In this document: positions 1 through 8,416 of the stretch, in pieces
Position numbering within the stretch: the first letter of the stretch is position 1
Layout of the letters: each line of letters begins with the position of its first letter
Assembly: GCA_028736075.1 (NCBI GenBank)
Contig: CP117875.1
Span: 3,844,001-3,908,000 of the forward strand
Direction: 5' to 3'
From: Chryseobacterium sp. KACC 21268
GTDB taxonomy: Bacteria > Bacteroidota > Bacteroidia > Flavobacteriales > Weeksellaceae
DNA: 64,000 nt
Notes under the pieces: model-generated
Told to the model about the DNA's origin: nothing
Seen by the model: the letters and a program-made list of their open reading frames with translations, nothing else
Databases searched by the model: none
Made by a program: the position numbers and the translations under genes

Positions 1-1078
1 TAGACATCATACTGCCCTTTCGGTTGATTCTGTGTTTGATACCTTTCTCATTCAGGATTTTTCCAATCTCGAAATCCAAGGTTTCCGTGGTTTTCGCTAA
101 TTTGTTATAAAATTCTGGGTCTTGTTTTATCAATTGCAACGTTTTGAGTCCAGCCCGCATCGCCAAAGGATTTCCACTCAAAGTTCCGGCTTGGTACACG
201 TTTCCTCTTGGCGAAAGATAATTCATAATTTCGTTGCGTCCGGCAAATGCACCAACCGGCAATCCACCACCAATCACTTTTCCGTAAGTCACCAAATCGG
301 CTTTTACATTCAAAGCTTCCTGTGCGCCACCAAAGGCCAATCGGAAACCCGTCATCACCTCATCGAAAATCAAAAGTGCACCATTCTCGTCACAGATTTT
401 TCTAAGGTTTTGAAGGAAATTATTTTCCGGCAAAATACAACCCATATTTCCAGCAATCGGTTCTACGATGATGCAGGCAATCTGTTCTGGATTCGCTTTG
501 AAAAGGTCTTCAACTTGCTCAAAATTATTATATTCTGCCAACAAAGTATCTTTCGCAGTTCCTTGCGTTACGCCTGGCGAATTGGGACTTCCAAACGTTG
601 CCATTCCACTTCCCGCCTGAATCAAAAACGAATCCGAATGTCCGTGATAACAACCTTCGAACTTGATGATTTTCTCTCTTCCAGTAAATCCTCTTGCCAA
701 ACGAATTGCGCTCATACAAGCTTCAGTTCCGGAAGAAACCATTCTGATTTGGTCAACATTTGGGACATTTTCTACGATGTACTTTGCAATCTCAGTTTCC
801 AATTCTGTTGGCGCTCCGAAAGAAAATCCTTTCTCCGCCTGCAATTTCAAAGCTTCCAAAACTTCGGGATGCGTGTGCCCCAAAATCGCTGGTCCCCAAG
901 AATTGATGTAATCGATGTAGTTTCTGTTGTCCTCATCGGTCAAGTAAGCACCTTTGGCAGACTTCATAAAAAGTGGAACGCCACCCACAGATTTGAAAGC
1001 GCGAACTGGTGAATTCACACCGCCCGGAATATATTTGTACGCTTCTTCAAAAAGCGCTGAACTTCTTTGGTATAACAT
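1..1078 (-). CDS. hemL: glutamate-1-semialdehyde 2,1-aminomutase, 3' end cut by window
   Basis: PLP enzyme that converts glutamate-1-semialdehyde to 5-aminolevulinate, the precursor of tetrapyrroles, by the C5 pathway in the cytoplasm. The minus-strand frame opens at ATG 1078 with [20 protein letters not shown] and runs without a stop to base 1, giving 359 residues of a family usually about 425 long, so about 65 C-terminal residues lie outside. Recognisable blocks are [10 protein letters not shown] near the N-terminus, [15 protein letters not shown] (cofactor phosphate region), FDEVMTGFR (the Asp that holds the pyridine nitrogen) and [15 protein letters not shown] with the Schiff-base Lys near residue 265. 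A long open frame on the plus strand over this gene is its antisense shadow. The function is secure from these motifs. Confidence 0.95.
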   Translation of the reverse strand, partial: MLYQRSSALFEEAYKYIPGGVNSPVRAFKSVGGVPLFMKSAKGAYLTDEDNRNYIDYINSWGPAILGHTHPEVLEALKLQAEKGFSFGAPTELETEIAKYIVENVPNVDQIRMVSSGTEACMSAIRLARGFTGREKIIKFEGCYHGHSDSFLIQAGSGMATFGSPNSPGVTQGTAKDTLLAEYNNFEQVEDLFKANPEQIACIIVEPIAGNMGCILPENNFLQNLRKICDENGALLIFDEVMTGFRLAFGGAQEALNVKADLVTYGKVIGGGLPVGAFAGRNEIMNYLSPRGNVYQAGTLSGNPLAMRAGLKTLQLIKQDPEFYNKLAKTTETLDFEIGKILNEKGIKHRINRKGSMMS

Positions 1079-1152
1079 TTTCTTAGGTATTTGGTATTTA
1101 GTGTTTGATGTTTAGATATGCTAAAAACAAAACACAATAAACTATAAACTAA

Positions 1153-2217
1153 TTAGCTTCTCGGTTTCTTATTCTGAAGATAAATCAATTGTCCGGATTT
1201 CGGCTGTTCACCTTGGTTCATCCTGTTTTTGCTATAAAGTTTTTTCTCCTTGATGGCAAATTTCTGAGCAATATCGTGCATCGTTTCGCCCGTTCCAGCT
1301 TTGTAAGTCGCCTTGTTTCCAGATGAATTTTTACCTTCCAGGAAAATGATGTCGTTCTTCGCGAGTTTAGAACTTTCCAATTCGTTATACTTCATCAGAC
1401 GTTTTTCACTGATTCCGAATTTCTTAGAAATCTCAGAAACATCCGCATCCACAGGCATTATGAAGAATTTAAGACCATCGTTTGGATGATTTTTCACGAG
1501 GATATTTTTCAAAAGTGCCGTTCTTGTTTTAGAATCTACGATTTCCGAAACTTTATTTTGTTGTTTGGCGTAGGAGCCTTGCGTGTAATCCACTTTGATG
1601 GTTGGCGGAGCAACTCTGTCATTTTGTTTTTCCTGACCCAATTGCGCCATAAAAACCGCATCGTTATTCAGCGCAGGATACAATTTCAAGATGGCATAGT
1701 AAACCTCATCTTTGCTCGTATTATCAAACTCGTATAATTTGTACCGCTCGATTTTATCAATCAAAATATGCGCATATCTAGGATTCGTCGCATAGCCCGC
1801 TTTTTTCAGTCCGTGCGCCCAAGCCTTGTAATCCTTCGCATCCAGCTTGAACAATCCGACATAGTATTTTCGCGTCGCTAAAAAAATCGAATGGTCTTCG
1901 TAAGACTGCTTCGGGTCATCATACACGCGGAAACACTCGTTGGGAGCGTCGTCCGTGTGGCTCATCGTTTTTCCCGTCCAATCCTCTTTGCATTTGATTC
2001 CGAAGTGGTTTTTCCCTTGTTGTGCCAGTCGGCTTTGTCCGCCACCGGTTTCCAAAAGTCCCTGAGCCAGAGTGATGCTCGCCGGAATCTTATATTTCTC
2101 CATTTCTTCCACCGCGTACGGCGCAAATTTTTGGATGTATTGGTCTTCCGTTTTCCAGGTTTGCGCTTTCACCAAGCCTAAAACACCCACAAAACCAATC
2201 ACTAATAACTTTCTCAT
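1153..2217 (-). CDS. secreted glucosaminidase (GH73-like) with LysM domain
   Basis: Probable peptidoglycan hydrolase cleaving the glycan next to N-acetylglucosamine. The 354-residue protein has a signal peptide (residues 1-18, ending VKAQ), a glucosaminidase domain from about 25 to 160 containing LAQGLLETGGGQS with the likely catalytic Glu56, then NHFGIKC and the GYATNPRYA segment typical of FlgJ/AcmA-like enzymes. The C-terminus (about 300-350, YKAGTGETMHDIAQKF) is a LysM peptidoglycan-binding repeat, and a weaker LysM-like stretch lies near 245-290. It sits 74 bases downstream of hemL's start on the same strand, with no obvious functional link. The start is ATG 2217, directly before the hydrophobic signal. 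Family is clear; the exact bond cleaved is inferred. Confidence 0.88.
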   Translation of the reverse strand: MRKLLVIGFVGVLGLVKAQTWKTEDQYIQKFAPYAVEEMEKYKIPASITLAQGLLETGGGQSRLAQQGKNHFGIKCKEDWTGKTMSHTDDAPNECFRVYDDPKQSYEDHSIFLATRKYYVGLFKLDAKDYKAWAHGLKKAGYATNPRYAHILIDKIERYKLYEFDNTSKDEVYYAILKLYPALNNDAVFMAQLGQEKQNDRVAPPTIKVDYTQGSYAKQQNKVSEIVDSKTRTALLKNILVKNHPNDGLKFFIMPVDADVSEISKKFGISEKRLMKYNELESSKLAKNDIIFLEGKNSSGNKATYKAGTGETMHDIAQKFAIKEKKLYSKNRMNQGEQPKSGQLIYLQNKKPRS

Positions 2218-2250
2218 ATTTATTTTTTACAAAATACTTTTAATTTTTCA

Positions 2251-2391
2251 GGAGCTTATTGACTAACGTTGAATAGCAACTTAACATTTCTTATTTGGAG
2301 CTATTTCCCGCTATCCACTATTACTCCTCGCTCCAAGGCTAAATCCATCGCCTGCTGTGGGGTAACCGTTACTATCGGGGCTATGGGTTTC
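2251..2391 (-). repeat. dispersed hairpin repeat R, copy 1 (inverted)
   Basis: The element reads on the minus strand as AGCCCCGATAGTAACGG ... GTGGATAGCGGGAAATAGCTCC followed by a tail resembling TTCGAC-x-AGTCAAATAGCTCC (tail at 2251-2275). It is a near copy, inverted, of 3608-3754. The 316-base gap 2218-2533 holds only this element and the CATTCC repeat; no gene is visible in it. Confidence 0.85.
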
Positions 2392-2429
2392 TAAATTCTT
2401 TTCAACATTTCCCTACCAAAAGAATCTTT

Positions 2430-2529
2430 GTCATTCCATAGAAAACCCAACGAAGTGGTATGACGGATTCACTCTATACACAGCCATTCAACAAATTCAA
2501 TTTCACAATATAGATTCCTACGGAATGAC
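2430..2529. repeat. CATTCC inverted-repeat element, copy 1
   Basis: The arms GTCATTCCATAG at 2430 and TTCCTACGGAATGAC ending at 2529 are inverted copies about 75 bases apart. A second element of the same design lies at 23326-23386. No coding capacity is visible. Confidence 0.7.
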
Positions 2530-2533
2530 AATA

Positions 2534-3448
2534 TTATGGAAATTCGTTTATCTGAATTCTTCCTTTGCTTTTCAAAAACAAATTCGCGCCTTTGATGCCT
2601 TGCAATCCGCCCGTATGAAATGTCAGAATCTTTGAACCTTTCGGGAAAAATCCCTTTTCTGCCAATTCAAAAATAGTCTGCATCAGCTTTCCTGTGTAAA
2701 TCGGGTCCAGCGGAATCTGATATTCCTCAAAGAACCAATTTATAAAACGGACATTCTCTTCTGATATTTTGCCATAACGGTTTTCATCAGCATTTACCAA
2801 TTCGAAATTTTCCTTTCCACTCCATTCCAGAATTGTCTTTTCCAGCGAATCATCTCTTACAACCTTGATGCCTAAAACCTTTTGACCAGCTTCCGCAAAT
2901 TTGGAAATTCCGGCAATTGTTCCGCCGGTTCCAACTGCGGTGCAAAGATAATCAAAATCTTTGGTGTCGTTTCCCAGCATATGTTGCACACCTTCCACAG
3001 CCGATTCATTGCTTCCACCTTCCGGAATAATCAATGAATTCGGATATTGAATTGAAAATTTTTCCGAGAGTTTTTCTTTATTTTGATAATCTTCTCTTGA
3101 CACAAAATGAAAATCCATTCCGTTTTTTGAAGCTTCGGAAAGTGTGGGATTTTCCTGCCAGTTGTTTTCCAATTCGTTTCCGCGGATGATTCCAATCGTC
3201 TTGATTCCAAACGCTTTACCGAAAGCTGAAACTGACGCAATATGATTGGAAAATGCGCCACCAAAAGTTATTAACAAGGGATTCTCAGGTTTGGATTCCA
3301 AATATTGATTGACATTGAGGAAGAGTTTCCAGAATTTGTTTCCGGAAATTGTTGGGTGAATAAGGTCTTCCCTTTTGATGAAAATCTGGACATCAAATTT
3401 GGTTTCGATTTCTGTGATGGGGATTTTATGTTCCGGAATTTGAAGCAT
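2534..3448 (-). CDS. PLP-dependent ACC deaminase / D-cysteine desulfhydrase family protein
   Basis: Fold-type II PLP enzyme of the family that deaminates 1-aminocyclopropane-1-carboxylate or desulfhydrates D-cysteine. The 304-residue protein begins MLQIPEHKIPITEI; residues 24-42 (IKREDLIHPTISGNKFWKL) carry the PLP Lys38, GGAFSNHI binds substrate carboxylate, and AVGTGGTIAG is the glycine-rich phosphate loop. The open frame extends upstream to 3706, but those 86 codons are made of dispersed repeats (3497-3563 and 3608-3716) and look nothing like the family N-terminus, so ATG 3448 is chosen. The gene lies between two inverted copies of repeat R. D-cysteine desulfhydrase is at least as likely as ACC deaminase, and the sequence alone does not decide. 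Confidence 0.85.
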   Translation of the reverse strand: MLQIPEHKIPITEIETKFDVQIFIKREDLIHPTISGNKFWKLFLNVNQYLESKPENPLLITFGGAFSNHIASVSAFGKAFGIKTIGIIRGNELENNWQENPTLSEASKNGMDFHFVSREDYQNKEKLSEKFSIQYPNSLIIPEGGSNESAVEGVQHMLGNDTKDFDYLCTAVGTGGTIAGISKFAEAGQKVLGIKVVRDDSLEKTILEWSGKENFELVNADENRYGKISEENVRFINWFFEEYQIPLDPIYTGKLMQTIFELAEKGFFPKGSKILTFHTGGLQGIKGANLFLKSKGRIQINEFP

Positions 3449-3496
3449 CTTCAAAATTACTGATTTTGATTTAGAATTGCGTTTTATTTGCCAGAT

Positions 3497-3563
3497 AAAC
3501 CACCCCGTCTTCCAAATTTTACAATTTGGAATCCACCCCTCCAAAGGAGGGGAATGGTGTACC
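3497..3563. repeat. CCACCCC hairpin repeat, copy 1
   Basis: Reads AAACCACCCCGTC, then CAAATTttacAATTTG, then CCCCTCCaaaGGAGGGG, so it holds two short hairpins. A second copy is at 47711-47772; both lie about 45 bases before a repeat R in the same orientation. Confidence 0.75.
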
Positions 3564-3607
3564 TTTTTTTTGGAATGTTCAATTAATCTTGAAACTTGGT
3601 TAGGATG

Positions 3608-3754
3608 ACAAAACCCATAGCCCCGATAGTAACGGTTACCCCACAGCAAGCCTTGGGTAAAGCTTCGGCGCGAGGAGTAATAGTGGATAGCGGGAAACAG
3701 CTCCAAATAAAAAACATTAAGTAACGGTTCGACTTAGTCAAATAGCTCCTAAAA
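3608..3754 (+). repeat. dispersed hairpin repeat R, copy 2, with tail
   Basis: Plus-strand reading AACCCATAGCCCCGATAG ... GTGGATAGCGGGAAACAGCTCC, then a tail GGTTCGACTTAGTCAAATAG at 3726-3745. Inverted near-duplicate of 2251-2391 across the deaminase gene. It supplies the spurious N-terminal extension of that gene's reading frame. Confidence 0.85.
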
Positions 3755-3765
3755 TTTTGCAAACA

Positions 3766-3793
3766 AAAAATCCACCTAAGTTGGTGGATTTTG
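3766..3793 (-). terminator. rho-independent terminator of the transketolase unit
   Basis: Stem AAATCCACC / GGTGGATTT with a 6-base loop; on the minus strand it is followed by a T-rich run (complement of 3761-3770). It lies 20 bases after the stop of the C-terminal transketolase gene. Confidence 0.75.
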
Positions 3794-3813
3794 TATGGTA
3801 TGATTTCTGAGAA

Positions 3814-4767
3814 TTATTTTGTTCTCTCGATGATTTTTTTGACTGCTTTTACGACCGCTTCTGCATCGATTTCGTATTTTTTCATCAACTGTGCCGGCGT
3901 TCCTGATTCTCCGAAAGTATCGTGAACGGCTACAAATTCTTGAGGTGTCGGTCTTCTTCTGGACAACATTCCAGCGATAGATTCGCCCAAACCGCCAAGG
4001 AAATTGTGCTCTTCTGCAGAAACTAATTTTCCAGTTTTCTCTACAGACTTAAGGATGATTTCTTCGTCCAACGGTTTGATTGTGTGGATATTGATGACCT
4101 CGCAAGAAATTCCTACTTTCTCCAACTCTTCCACTGCCAACAATGATTCCCAAACCAAATGTCCGGTTGCAACGATGGTAACGTCTGTTCCTTCTTGCAA
4201 AAGAATTCCTTTTCCAATCTCGAAAGGCATATCTTCTGGAATGAAAACGGGAACGACAGGACGACCGAATCTCAGATAAACTGGGCCTTCGTGCTCTGCT
4301 GCGGCTAAAGTTGCGGCTTTGGTCTGGTTGTAATCGCAAGGATTGATCACCGTCATCCCAGGAAGCATTTTCATCATTCCGATGTCTTCCAAAATCTGGT
4401 GTGTTGCGCCATCTTCGCCCAAGGTTACTCCGGCGTGGGAAGCTGCGATTTTTACATTTTTGTTTGAATAAGCAATCGACTGACGAATTTGGTCGTAAAC
4501 TCTGGATGTTGCAAAGTTGGCGAAAGTCCCTGCAAAAGGAATCTTCCCGTTGATTGTAAGACCAGCTGCCAAGCCCATCATATTGGCCTCAGCAATCCCG
4601 GTCTGGAAGAATCTTTCCGGTGCTTTTTCTATAAATTTTTCCATCTTCAGAGAGCCTATCAAATCTGCGCAAAGTGCGACAACATTTGGGTTGGTGTCAG
4701 CCAATTCTGCCAAACCAGCTCCGAAGCCTGAACGTGTATCTTTTTTTTCTGTGTATGTATATTTCAT
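3814..4767 (-). CDS. transketolase, C-terminal subunit (split form)
   Basis: Pyrimidine-binding and C-terminal half of transketolase, which moves two-carbon ketol units in the non-oxidative pentose phosphate pathway and needs thiamine diphosphate. The 317 residues include FFQTGIAEANMMGLAAGL (with the Glu that activates the thiamine ring), FATSRVYDQIRQS, SHAGVTLGEDGATHQ, and the C-terminal domain with VIVATGHLVWESLLA and SAEEHNFLGGLGESIA. It begins 108 bases after the partner N-terminal gene at 4876-5727 and is transcribed after it. Full-length transketolases are about 660 residues; the two genes add up to 600, the known split form of many bacteria and archaea, so this is not a broken gene. 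Confidence 0.93.
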   Translation of the reverse strand: MKYTYTEKKDTRSGFGAGLAELADTNPNVVALCADLIGSLKMEKFIEKAPERFFQTGIAEANMMGLAAGLTINGKIPFAGTFANFATSRVYDQIRQSIAYSNKNVKIAASHAGVTLGEDGATHQILEDIGMMKMLPGMTVINPCDYNQTKAATLAAAEHEGPVYLRFGRPVVPVFIPEDMPFEIGKGILLQEGTDVTIVATGHLVWESLLAVEELEKVGISCEVINIHTIKPLDEEIILKSVEKTGKLVSAEEHNFLGGLGESIAGMLSRRRPTPQEFVAVHDTFGESGTPAQLMKKYEIDAEAVVKAVKKIIERTK

Positions 4768-4875
4768 TTTTTCTTAATTGATGGTTGAATATTATAATTG
4801 ATAAATGATGGTTGATAAATGATTTTTACCGTGATTTAAAAAAATCATTCATCACTTATATTTTATCATTGATAA

Positions 4876-5727
4876 TTAATAATCAGTTGGAGCTTCTAGG
4901 TACAATTGTTTGAAAGCAGTGTCCAACTGCTCATCATTTGGTGCTTTTCCGTGCCAAGAGTGGCTTCCCATCATATAATCTACGCCGCTTCCCATCTCTG
5001 TATGAAGTATGATCGCTACTGGTTTTCCGTTTCCTGTTTCTGCTTTCGCTCGGTTCAAGATTCCAATCACAGCTTCCAAGTCGTTACCGTTTTTCTCTTC
5101 TAAAACCAACCATCCGAATGCTTCCAGCTTGGCGTGCAGATCTCCCAATGGCAGGACCGTATCCGTATCTCCATCAATTTGTCTTCCGTTGTAATCTATG
5201 GTAGAGATGATGTTGTCCACTTTTTTACCAGCGGCATACATAAAAGCTTCCCAATTCTGACCTTCCTGCAATTCGCCATCACCTTGAAGTGTGTAAACCA
5301 AAGAGTCATCACCAGCCAATTTTTTGCCTTGCGCAGCGCCTAAAGCCACGGAAAGACCTTGACCTAAAGATCCTGATGCTACTCTTACACCTGGCAAACC
5401 TTCGTGCGTGGTCGGGTGACCTTGCAATCTTGAATCCAGCTTTCTGAAAGTAGCCAATTCTGCAACCGGAAAGAATCCAGATCTTGCCAAAGTGCTGTAG
5501 AATACTGGTGAAATATGACCATTGGAGAGGAAAAACAGATCCTCGCCCTTACCTTCCATCGTGAAAGGTAATTTGTAGTTCATAATTTCCCCATAAAGTG
5601 CTACGAAATATTCTGTACAACCAAGAGAACCTCCTGGATGTCCGCTGTTAACATCGTGAACCATTCTAAGAATGTCCCTTCTGATCTGCGTTGAAAGGCT
5701 TTTCAACTCTTCAATAGATTTGCTCAT
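4876..5727 (-). CDS. transketolase, N-terminal subunit (split form)
   Basis: The thiamine-diphosphate half of transketolase, 283 residues. HDVNSGHPGGSLGCTEYFVALY (residues 24-45) contains the conserved substrate His, GHISPVFYSTLA follows, and the ThDP/metal motif GDGELQEGQNWEAFMYAA...IDYNGRQIDG is intact. It ends in ...HTEMGSGVDYMMGSHSWHGKAPND, where single-chain enzymes continue into the pyrimidine domain. The partner follows on the same strand. The 108-base gap is AT-rich with repeated ATAAATGATG-like words and no terminator. Just upstream (about 5749-5756, minus strand) a TAATTTCGC sequence is one base from the usual -7 box. Confidence 0.93.
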   Translation of the reverse strand: MSKSIEELKSLSTQIRRDILRMVHDVNSGHPGGSLGCTEYFVALYGEIMNYKLPFTMEGKGEDLFFLSNGHISPVFYSTLARSGFFPVAELATFRKLDSRLQGHPTTHEGLPGVRVASGSLGQGLSVALGAAQGKKLAGDDSLVYTLQGDGELQEGQNWEAFMYAAGKKVDNIISTIDYNGRQIDGDTDTVLPLGDLHAKLEAFGWLVLEEKNGNDLEAVIGILNRAKAETGNGKPVAIILHTEMGSGVDYMMGSHSWHGKAPNDEQLDTAFKQLYLEAPTDY

Positions 5728-5843
5728 TATTTAAGATTTACTTTAATGCGAAATTACTGATTTTTTATGTGTCCTTCCAAGCTGAACTCAACATAATAAA
5801 GATGACTTTTTAACAATTAACAATTTTTAATAATAAAAAATGT

Positions 5844-5876
5844 GAAAACAAAAAACTCCGATGAGAACATCGGAGT
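5844..5876 (-). terminator. rho-independent terminator
   Basis: Perfect stem ACTCCGATG-agaa-CATCGGAGT at 5855-5876, followed on the minus strand by a T-run (complement of 5844-5854). It ends the unit of the small beta-barrel-like protein and isolates it from transketolase. Confidence 0.9.
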
Positions 5877-5899
5877 TAATATATACTTTAATGGCAAAT

Positions 5900-6421
5900 T
5901 TATTTCAGATTGAAATTAAATCCGACGATAACCGCACCTACAGATTCTTTACCTGCAATAGGTCTGTCATCATAATATCTTCTGTTATCTCCTGAAATGC
6001 TTTGATATCCTACGTACAACTCACCAGCTGGAATGTTATACATAAATTTTGGAACTGCATAAAGACCGCCATCTACATTATCATTTGTAGAAATTCCATA
6101 TCCTAAGTCCAATCCTACTGCGATTGGAGCACCCGAGAATGAGTATTTACCTGATACTGCTACTGGAATAAATCCAAAATCATCCGCTTTGATTCTTCCT
6201 CCTGGGTAATCGTAACTTTTACCAATAAAATGGGAATATCCAGTTGCAACACCTAAGTCAAAACCTTTTGCAAGATTCCATCTGTACGCCGCATCTAACC
6301 CAAGAGTAAAGGGAGAATTACCAGTTGTTGGAGCACCAATATGAGCACCTAATTTAAAACCTTCCTGCGCTTGTGTAAAGCCAAATACTGCAATAGCTGC
6401 AGCTAAAAATATCTTTTTCAT
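5900..6421 (-). CDS. small secreted outer-membrane beta-barrel-like protein
   Basis: The 173-residue protein has a signal peptide (MKKIFLAAAIAVFGFTQAQ, cut likely after residue 19) and then alternating hydrophobic/polar strands rich in Gly and Tyr (FKLGAHIGAP, GVATGYSHFIG, VGLDLGYGIS, ELYVGYQSISG) ending in GAVIVGFNFNLK, a typical C-terminal strand of a small outer-membrane barrel. No catalytic motif is visible. It lies 59 bases after phoH on the same strand and has its own terminator. The specific function is unknown; an OmpW/OmpA-barrel-like or porin-family fold is my inference from the strand pattern. Confidence 0.75.
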   Translation of the reverse strand: MKKIFLAAAIAVFGFTQAQEGFKLGAHIGAPTTGNSPFTLGLDAAYRWNLAKGFDLGVATGYSHFIGKSYDYPGGRIKADDFGFIPVAVSGKYSFSGAPIAVGLDLGYGISTNDNVDGGLYAVPKFMYNIPAGELYVGYQSISGDNRRYYDDRPIAGKESVGAVIVGFNFNLK

Positions 6422-6480
6422 AGTTTATAAAATTAAATTTTCATAAAAAAGACACCAAGATTTATACCAAAGCAAAAATC

Positions 6481-7428
6481 CTATTTCCTCTCAATACTGT
6501 TGTAAGCCATTATGATTTTCTTCACAACCGGATGCCTCACGACATCTTCTTCCGTAAGATGCACAAAGCCAATTTCTTCTACATCTTTCAGAATGGTCAT
6601 AGATTCTTTGAGACCTGACTGCTGATTTTTCGGTAAATCAATTTGACTTGGATCGCCTGTGATGATAAATTTCGCATTCATACCCATTCTGGTCAGGAAC
6701 ATCTTCATTTGAGAATGTGTGGTGTTTTGCGCTTCATCTAGGATTACAAAAGCTTCATCCAGCGTTCTACCTCTCATAAATGCCAATGGTGCTACTTCGA
6801 TAATTCTTTTCTCCATGTAGCCTTCCAGCTTTTCGTGCGGAATCATATCTCTTAATGCATCGTACAGAGGCTGCATATATGGATCCAATTTCTCCTTGAG
6901 ATCACCAGGAAGGAAACCAAGACTTTCGCCAGCTTCTACTGCCGGTCTTGTAAGAATGATTCTTTTCACTTCTTTATCGCGAAGCGCTCTTACTGCCAAG
7001 GCAACACTGGTGTAAGTTTTTCCTGTTCCCGCCGGTCCAATGGCAAAAACCATGTCTTTCTTTTCAGAAACTTTTACCAGTTTTTTAAGATTGGTAGTTT
7101 TGGCTTTTATTACTTTTCCGTTGACACCTTTTACGATGATATCCTGATCGAAGACCAATTGCTTTTCGGAATCGTCCTTAAGTTTGAGTAGAGATTCCAA
7201 TTGTTTTACTTCTAAGGAATTGTGCTTGGAAATATAATCGGAGACATCATCCAATTTTTTCTTCAGCAAGTCCAAGGTTTCTCTGTTTCCCATTGCGAAG
7301 ACAAAGTTATCTCTACCAGTGATTTTGAGTGTGGGGAAGCTGGACTTTATCAAATTGAAATTTTGATTCTGAACACCATAAAAAGTTTTGGTGTTTATAC
7401 CCTCGAGTTCATAATTTATTTCGAACAT
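6481..7428 (-). CDS. phoH: PhoH-family ATPase
   Basis: Cytoplasmic P-loop ATPase of the PhoH family, linked in other bacteria to phosphate starvation and RNA metabolism. The 315-residue protein has an N-terminal region resembling a nucleic-acid-binding module (1-75), then the ATPase core: Walker A GPAGTGKT at 131-138, TRPAVEAGESLGFLPGD, and Walker B FVILDEAQNTTHSQMKMFLTRMG, with ITGDPSQIDLP as the sensor region and GFVHLTEEDVVRHPVV near the end, all hallmark PhoH blocks. Length is typical. A -7 box (7453-7460) lies just upstream. It is divergent from the SAM-hydrolase-family gene. The family is certain; the cellular role is not settled for this group. Confidence 0.92.
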   Translation of the reverse strand: MFEINYELEGINTKTFYGVQNQNFNLIKSSFPTLKITGRDNFVFAMGNRETLDLLKKKLDDVSDYISKHNSLEVKQLESLLKLKDDSEKQLVFDQDIIVKGVNGKVIKAKTTNLKKLVKVSEKKDMVFAIGPAGTGKTYTSVALAVRALRDKEVKRIILTRPAVEAGESLGFLPGDLKEKLDPYMQPLYDALRDMIPHEKLEGYMEKRIIEVAPLAFMRGRTLDEAFVILDEAQNTTHSQMKMFLTRMGMNAKFIITGDPSQIDLPKNQQSGLKESMTILKDVEEIGFVHLTEEDVVRHPVVKKIIMAYNSIERK

Positions 7429-7452
7429 ATATAATAATAGTGGTTAGTCTAA

Positions 7453-7460
7453 CAAATATA
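7453..7460 (-). promoter_or_regulatory. Bacteroidetes-type -7 box for phoH
   Basis: The minus strand reads TATATTTG, matching TAnnTTTG, 25 bases before the phoH start. No clear -33 TTG was found. Confidence 0.55.
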
Positions 7461-7505
7461 TGAATAGATTTGATACGATATTAGTCTTTAAAAATTGATT
7501 TATAT

Positions 7506-7514
7506 TAAATTTGC
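7506..7514 (+). promoter_or_regulatory. Bacteroidetes-type -7 box for the SAM-hydrolase gene
   Basis: TAAATTTGC matches TAnnTTTGC and lies 16 bases before ATG 7531. It overlaps the upstream in-frame candidate start region (7495), which argues for 7531 as the true start. Confidence 0.65.
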
Positions 7515-7530
7515 AACAAATACAAAAAAT

Positions 7531-8358
7531 ATGTCAGTCATTACACTCACTTCAGATTACGGCCTTGTGGACCATCGCGTTGCAAGCATGAAAGGTAAAA
7601 TCCTAAGCTGGAGCGAGGAAGTAAAAGTGGTTGACATTACACATAACATTACGGCTTACAATCTTTTACAAACAGCGTACATTGTCCGAAATGCTTATAA
7701 ATTCTTTCCGGAAGGCAGCATCCACATCGTTGCGGTGGACAGTTTTTATCATAAATCTAGAAAGAATATCATTGCTAAAATTGACGGTCACTATTTTATT
7801 TCTGCTGATAATGGAATTACAAATCTGATGTTTTTCGACATCAAGCCGGAAGCTATTTATGAAATTACGCTAAACAACCGTTTCGACGACAAGGTGATTT
7901 TCCCTGCAACTGAAATCTTTGTTCCTGCTGCAATGCATCTTTATAAAGGAGGTTTGCCGGAAGTGATTGGAAGAAAAATAAAATCTATAAAAGAAGTCTC
8001 TTTTCCAAGAGCAATCTATAATGAAGCTGAAAAAATGATCATCGGAGAAGTGATGTACATAGATAATTTTGGAAATGTAGTTTCTAATATTAGTCGAAAA
8101 TTTTTTGAGAAATACGCTTCAATTTCAGAGAAATTCACTGTGAAATTCAGGAATATTGTTTCGTCCAAAGTATCGGATCAATATACAGATGTTGTGACAG
8201 ACTGGGACAGAGAACAGGAATCTCATGGCAAATCATCTGTCATCTTCAATGATGCAGAACTCCTGGAAATCACCATCTACAAGGGCAATGTTTTGAACGG
8301 CGCTTCCTCCCTTTTCGGAATGACTACAGGCGAAAAAATTTATATCGAATTTGAATAA
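7531..8358 (+). CDS. SAM hydroxide adenosyltransferase family protein (DUF62)
   Basis: Member of the family that includes fluorinase, chlorinase and S-adenosylmethionine hydrolases, which splits SAM to adenosine and methionine using water. The 275-residue protein starts MSVITLTSDYGLVDHRVASMKGKI, containing the conserved Asp and the MKG segment; VVDITHNI, VVDSFYH and FISADNGITNLMF are further family blocks, and the C-terminal barrel begins near GEVMYIDNFGNVVSNI. A longer frame from 7495 would start inside the promoter, so ATG 7531 is used. It is divergent from phoH and has a strong terminator behind it. Halogenase activity is unlikely because the halide-loop insert is not apparent; water is the expected nucleophile. 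Confidence 0.88.
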   Translation: MSVITLTSDYGLVDHRVASMKGKILSWSEEVKVVDITHNITAYNLLQTAYIVRNAYKFFPEGSIHIVAVDSFYHKSRKNIIAKIDGHYFISADNGITNLMFFDIKPEAIYEITLNNRFDDKVIFPATEIFVPAAMHLYKGGLPEVIGRKIKSIKEVSFPRAIYNEAEKMIIGEVMYIDNFGNVVSNISRKFFEKYASISEKFTVKFRNIVSSKVSDQYTDVVTDWDREQESHGKSSVIFNDAELLEITIYKGNVLNGASSLFGMTTGEKIYIEFE

Positions 8359-8366
8359 AAAAATAA

Positions 8367-8396
8367 AAAAAACCGACATTGCTGTCGGTTTTTTTA
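8367..8396. terminator. bidirectional terminator
   Basis: ACCGACA-ttgc-TGTCGGT flanked by A-run and T-run, between the converging SAM-hydrolase gene and metalloprotease gene. It can serve both strands. Confidence 0.9.
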
Positions 8397-8416
8397 TTGT
8401 TAATTTTAAATAATCC

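Noticed and set aside
122-1012. Long plus-strand open frame (296 codons)
   Set aside because: It lies antisense to hemL, whose frame carries all family motifs; the plus-strand translation has no recognisable domain.
3449-3706. N-terminal extension of the deaminase/desulfhydrase frame
   Set aside because: The extra 86 codons are translated repeat DNA and do not match the family.
3814-5727. Transketolase broken into two pieces by mutation
   Set aside because: Each half starts and ends at the known domain boundary, and the split form is common.
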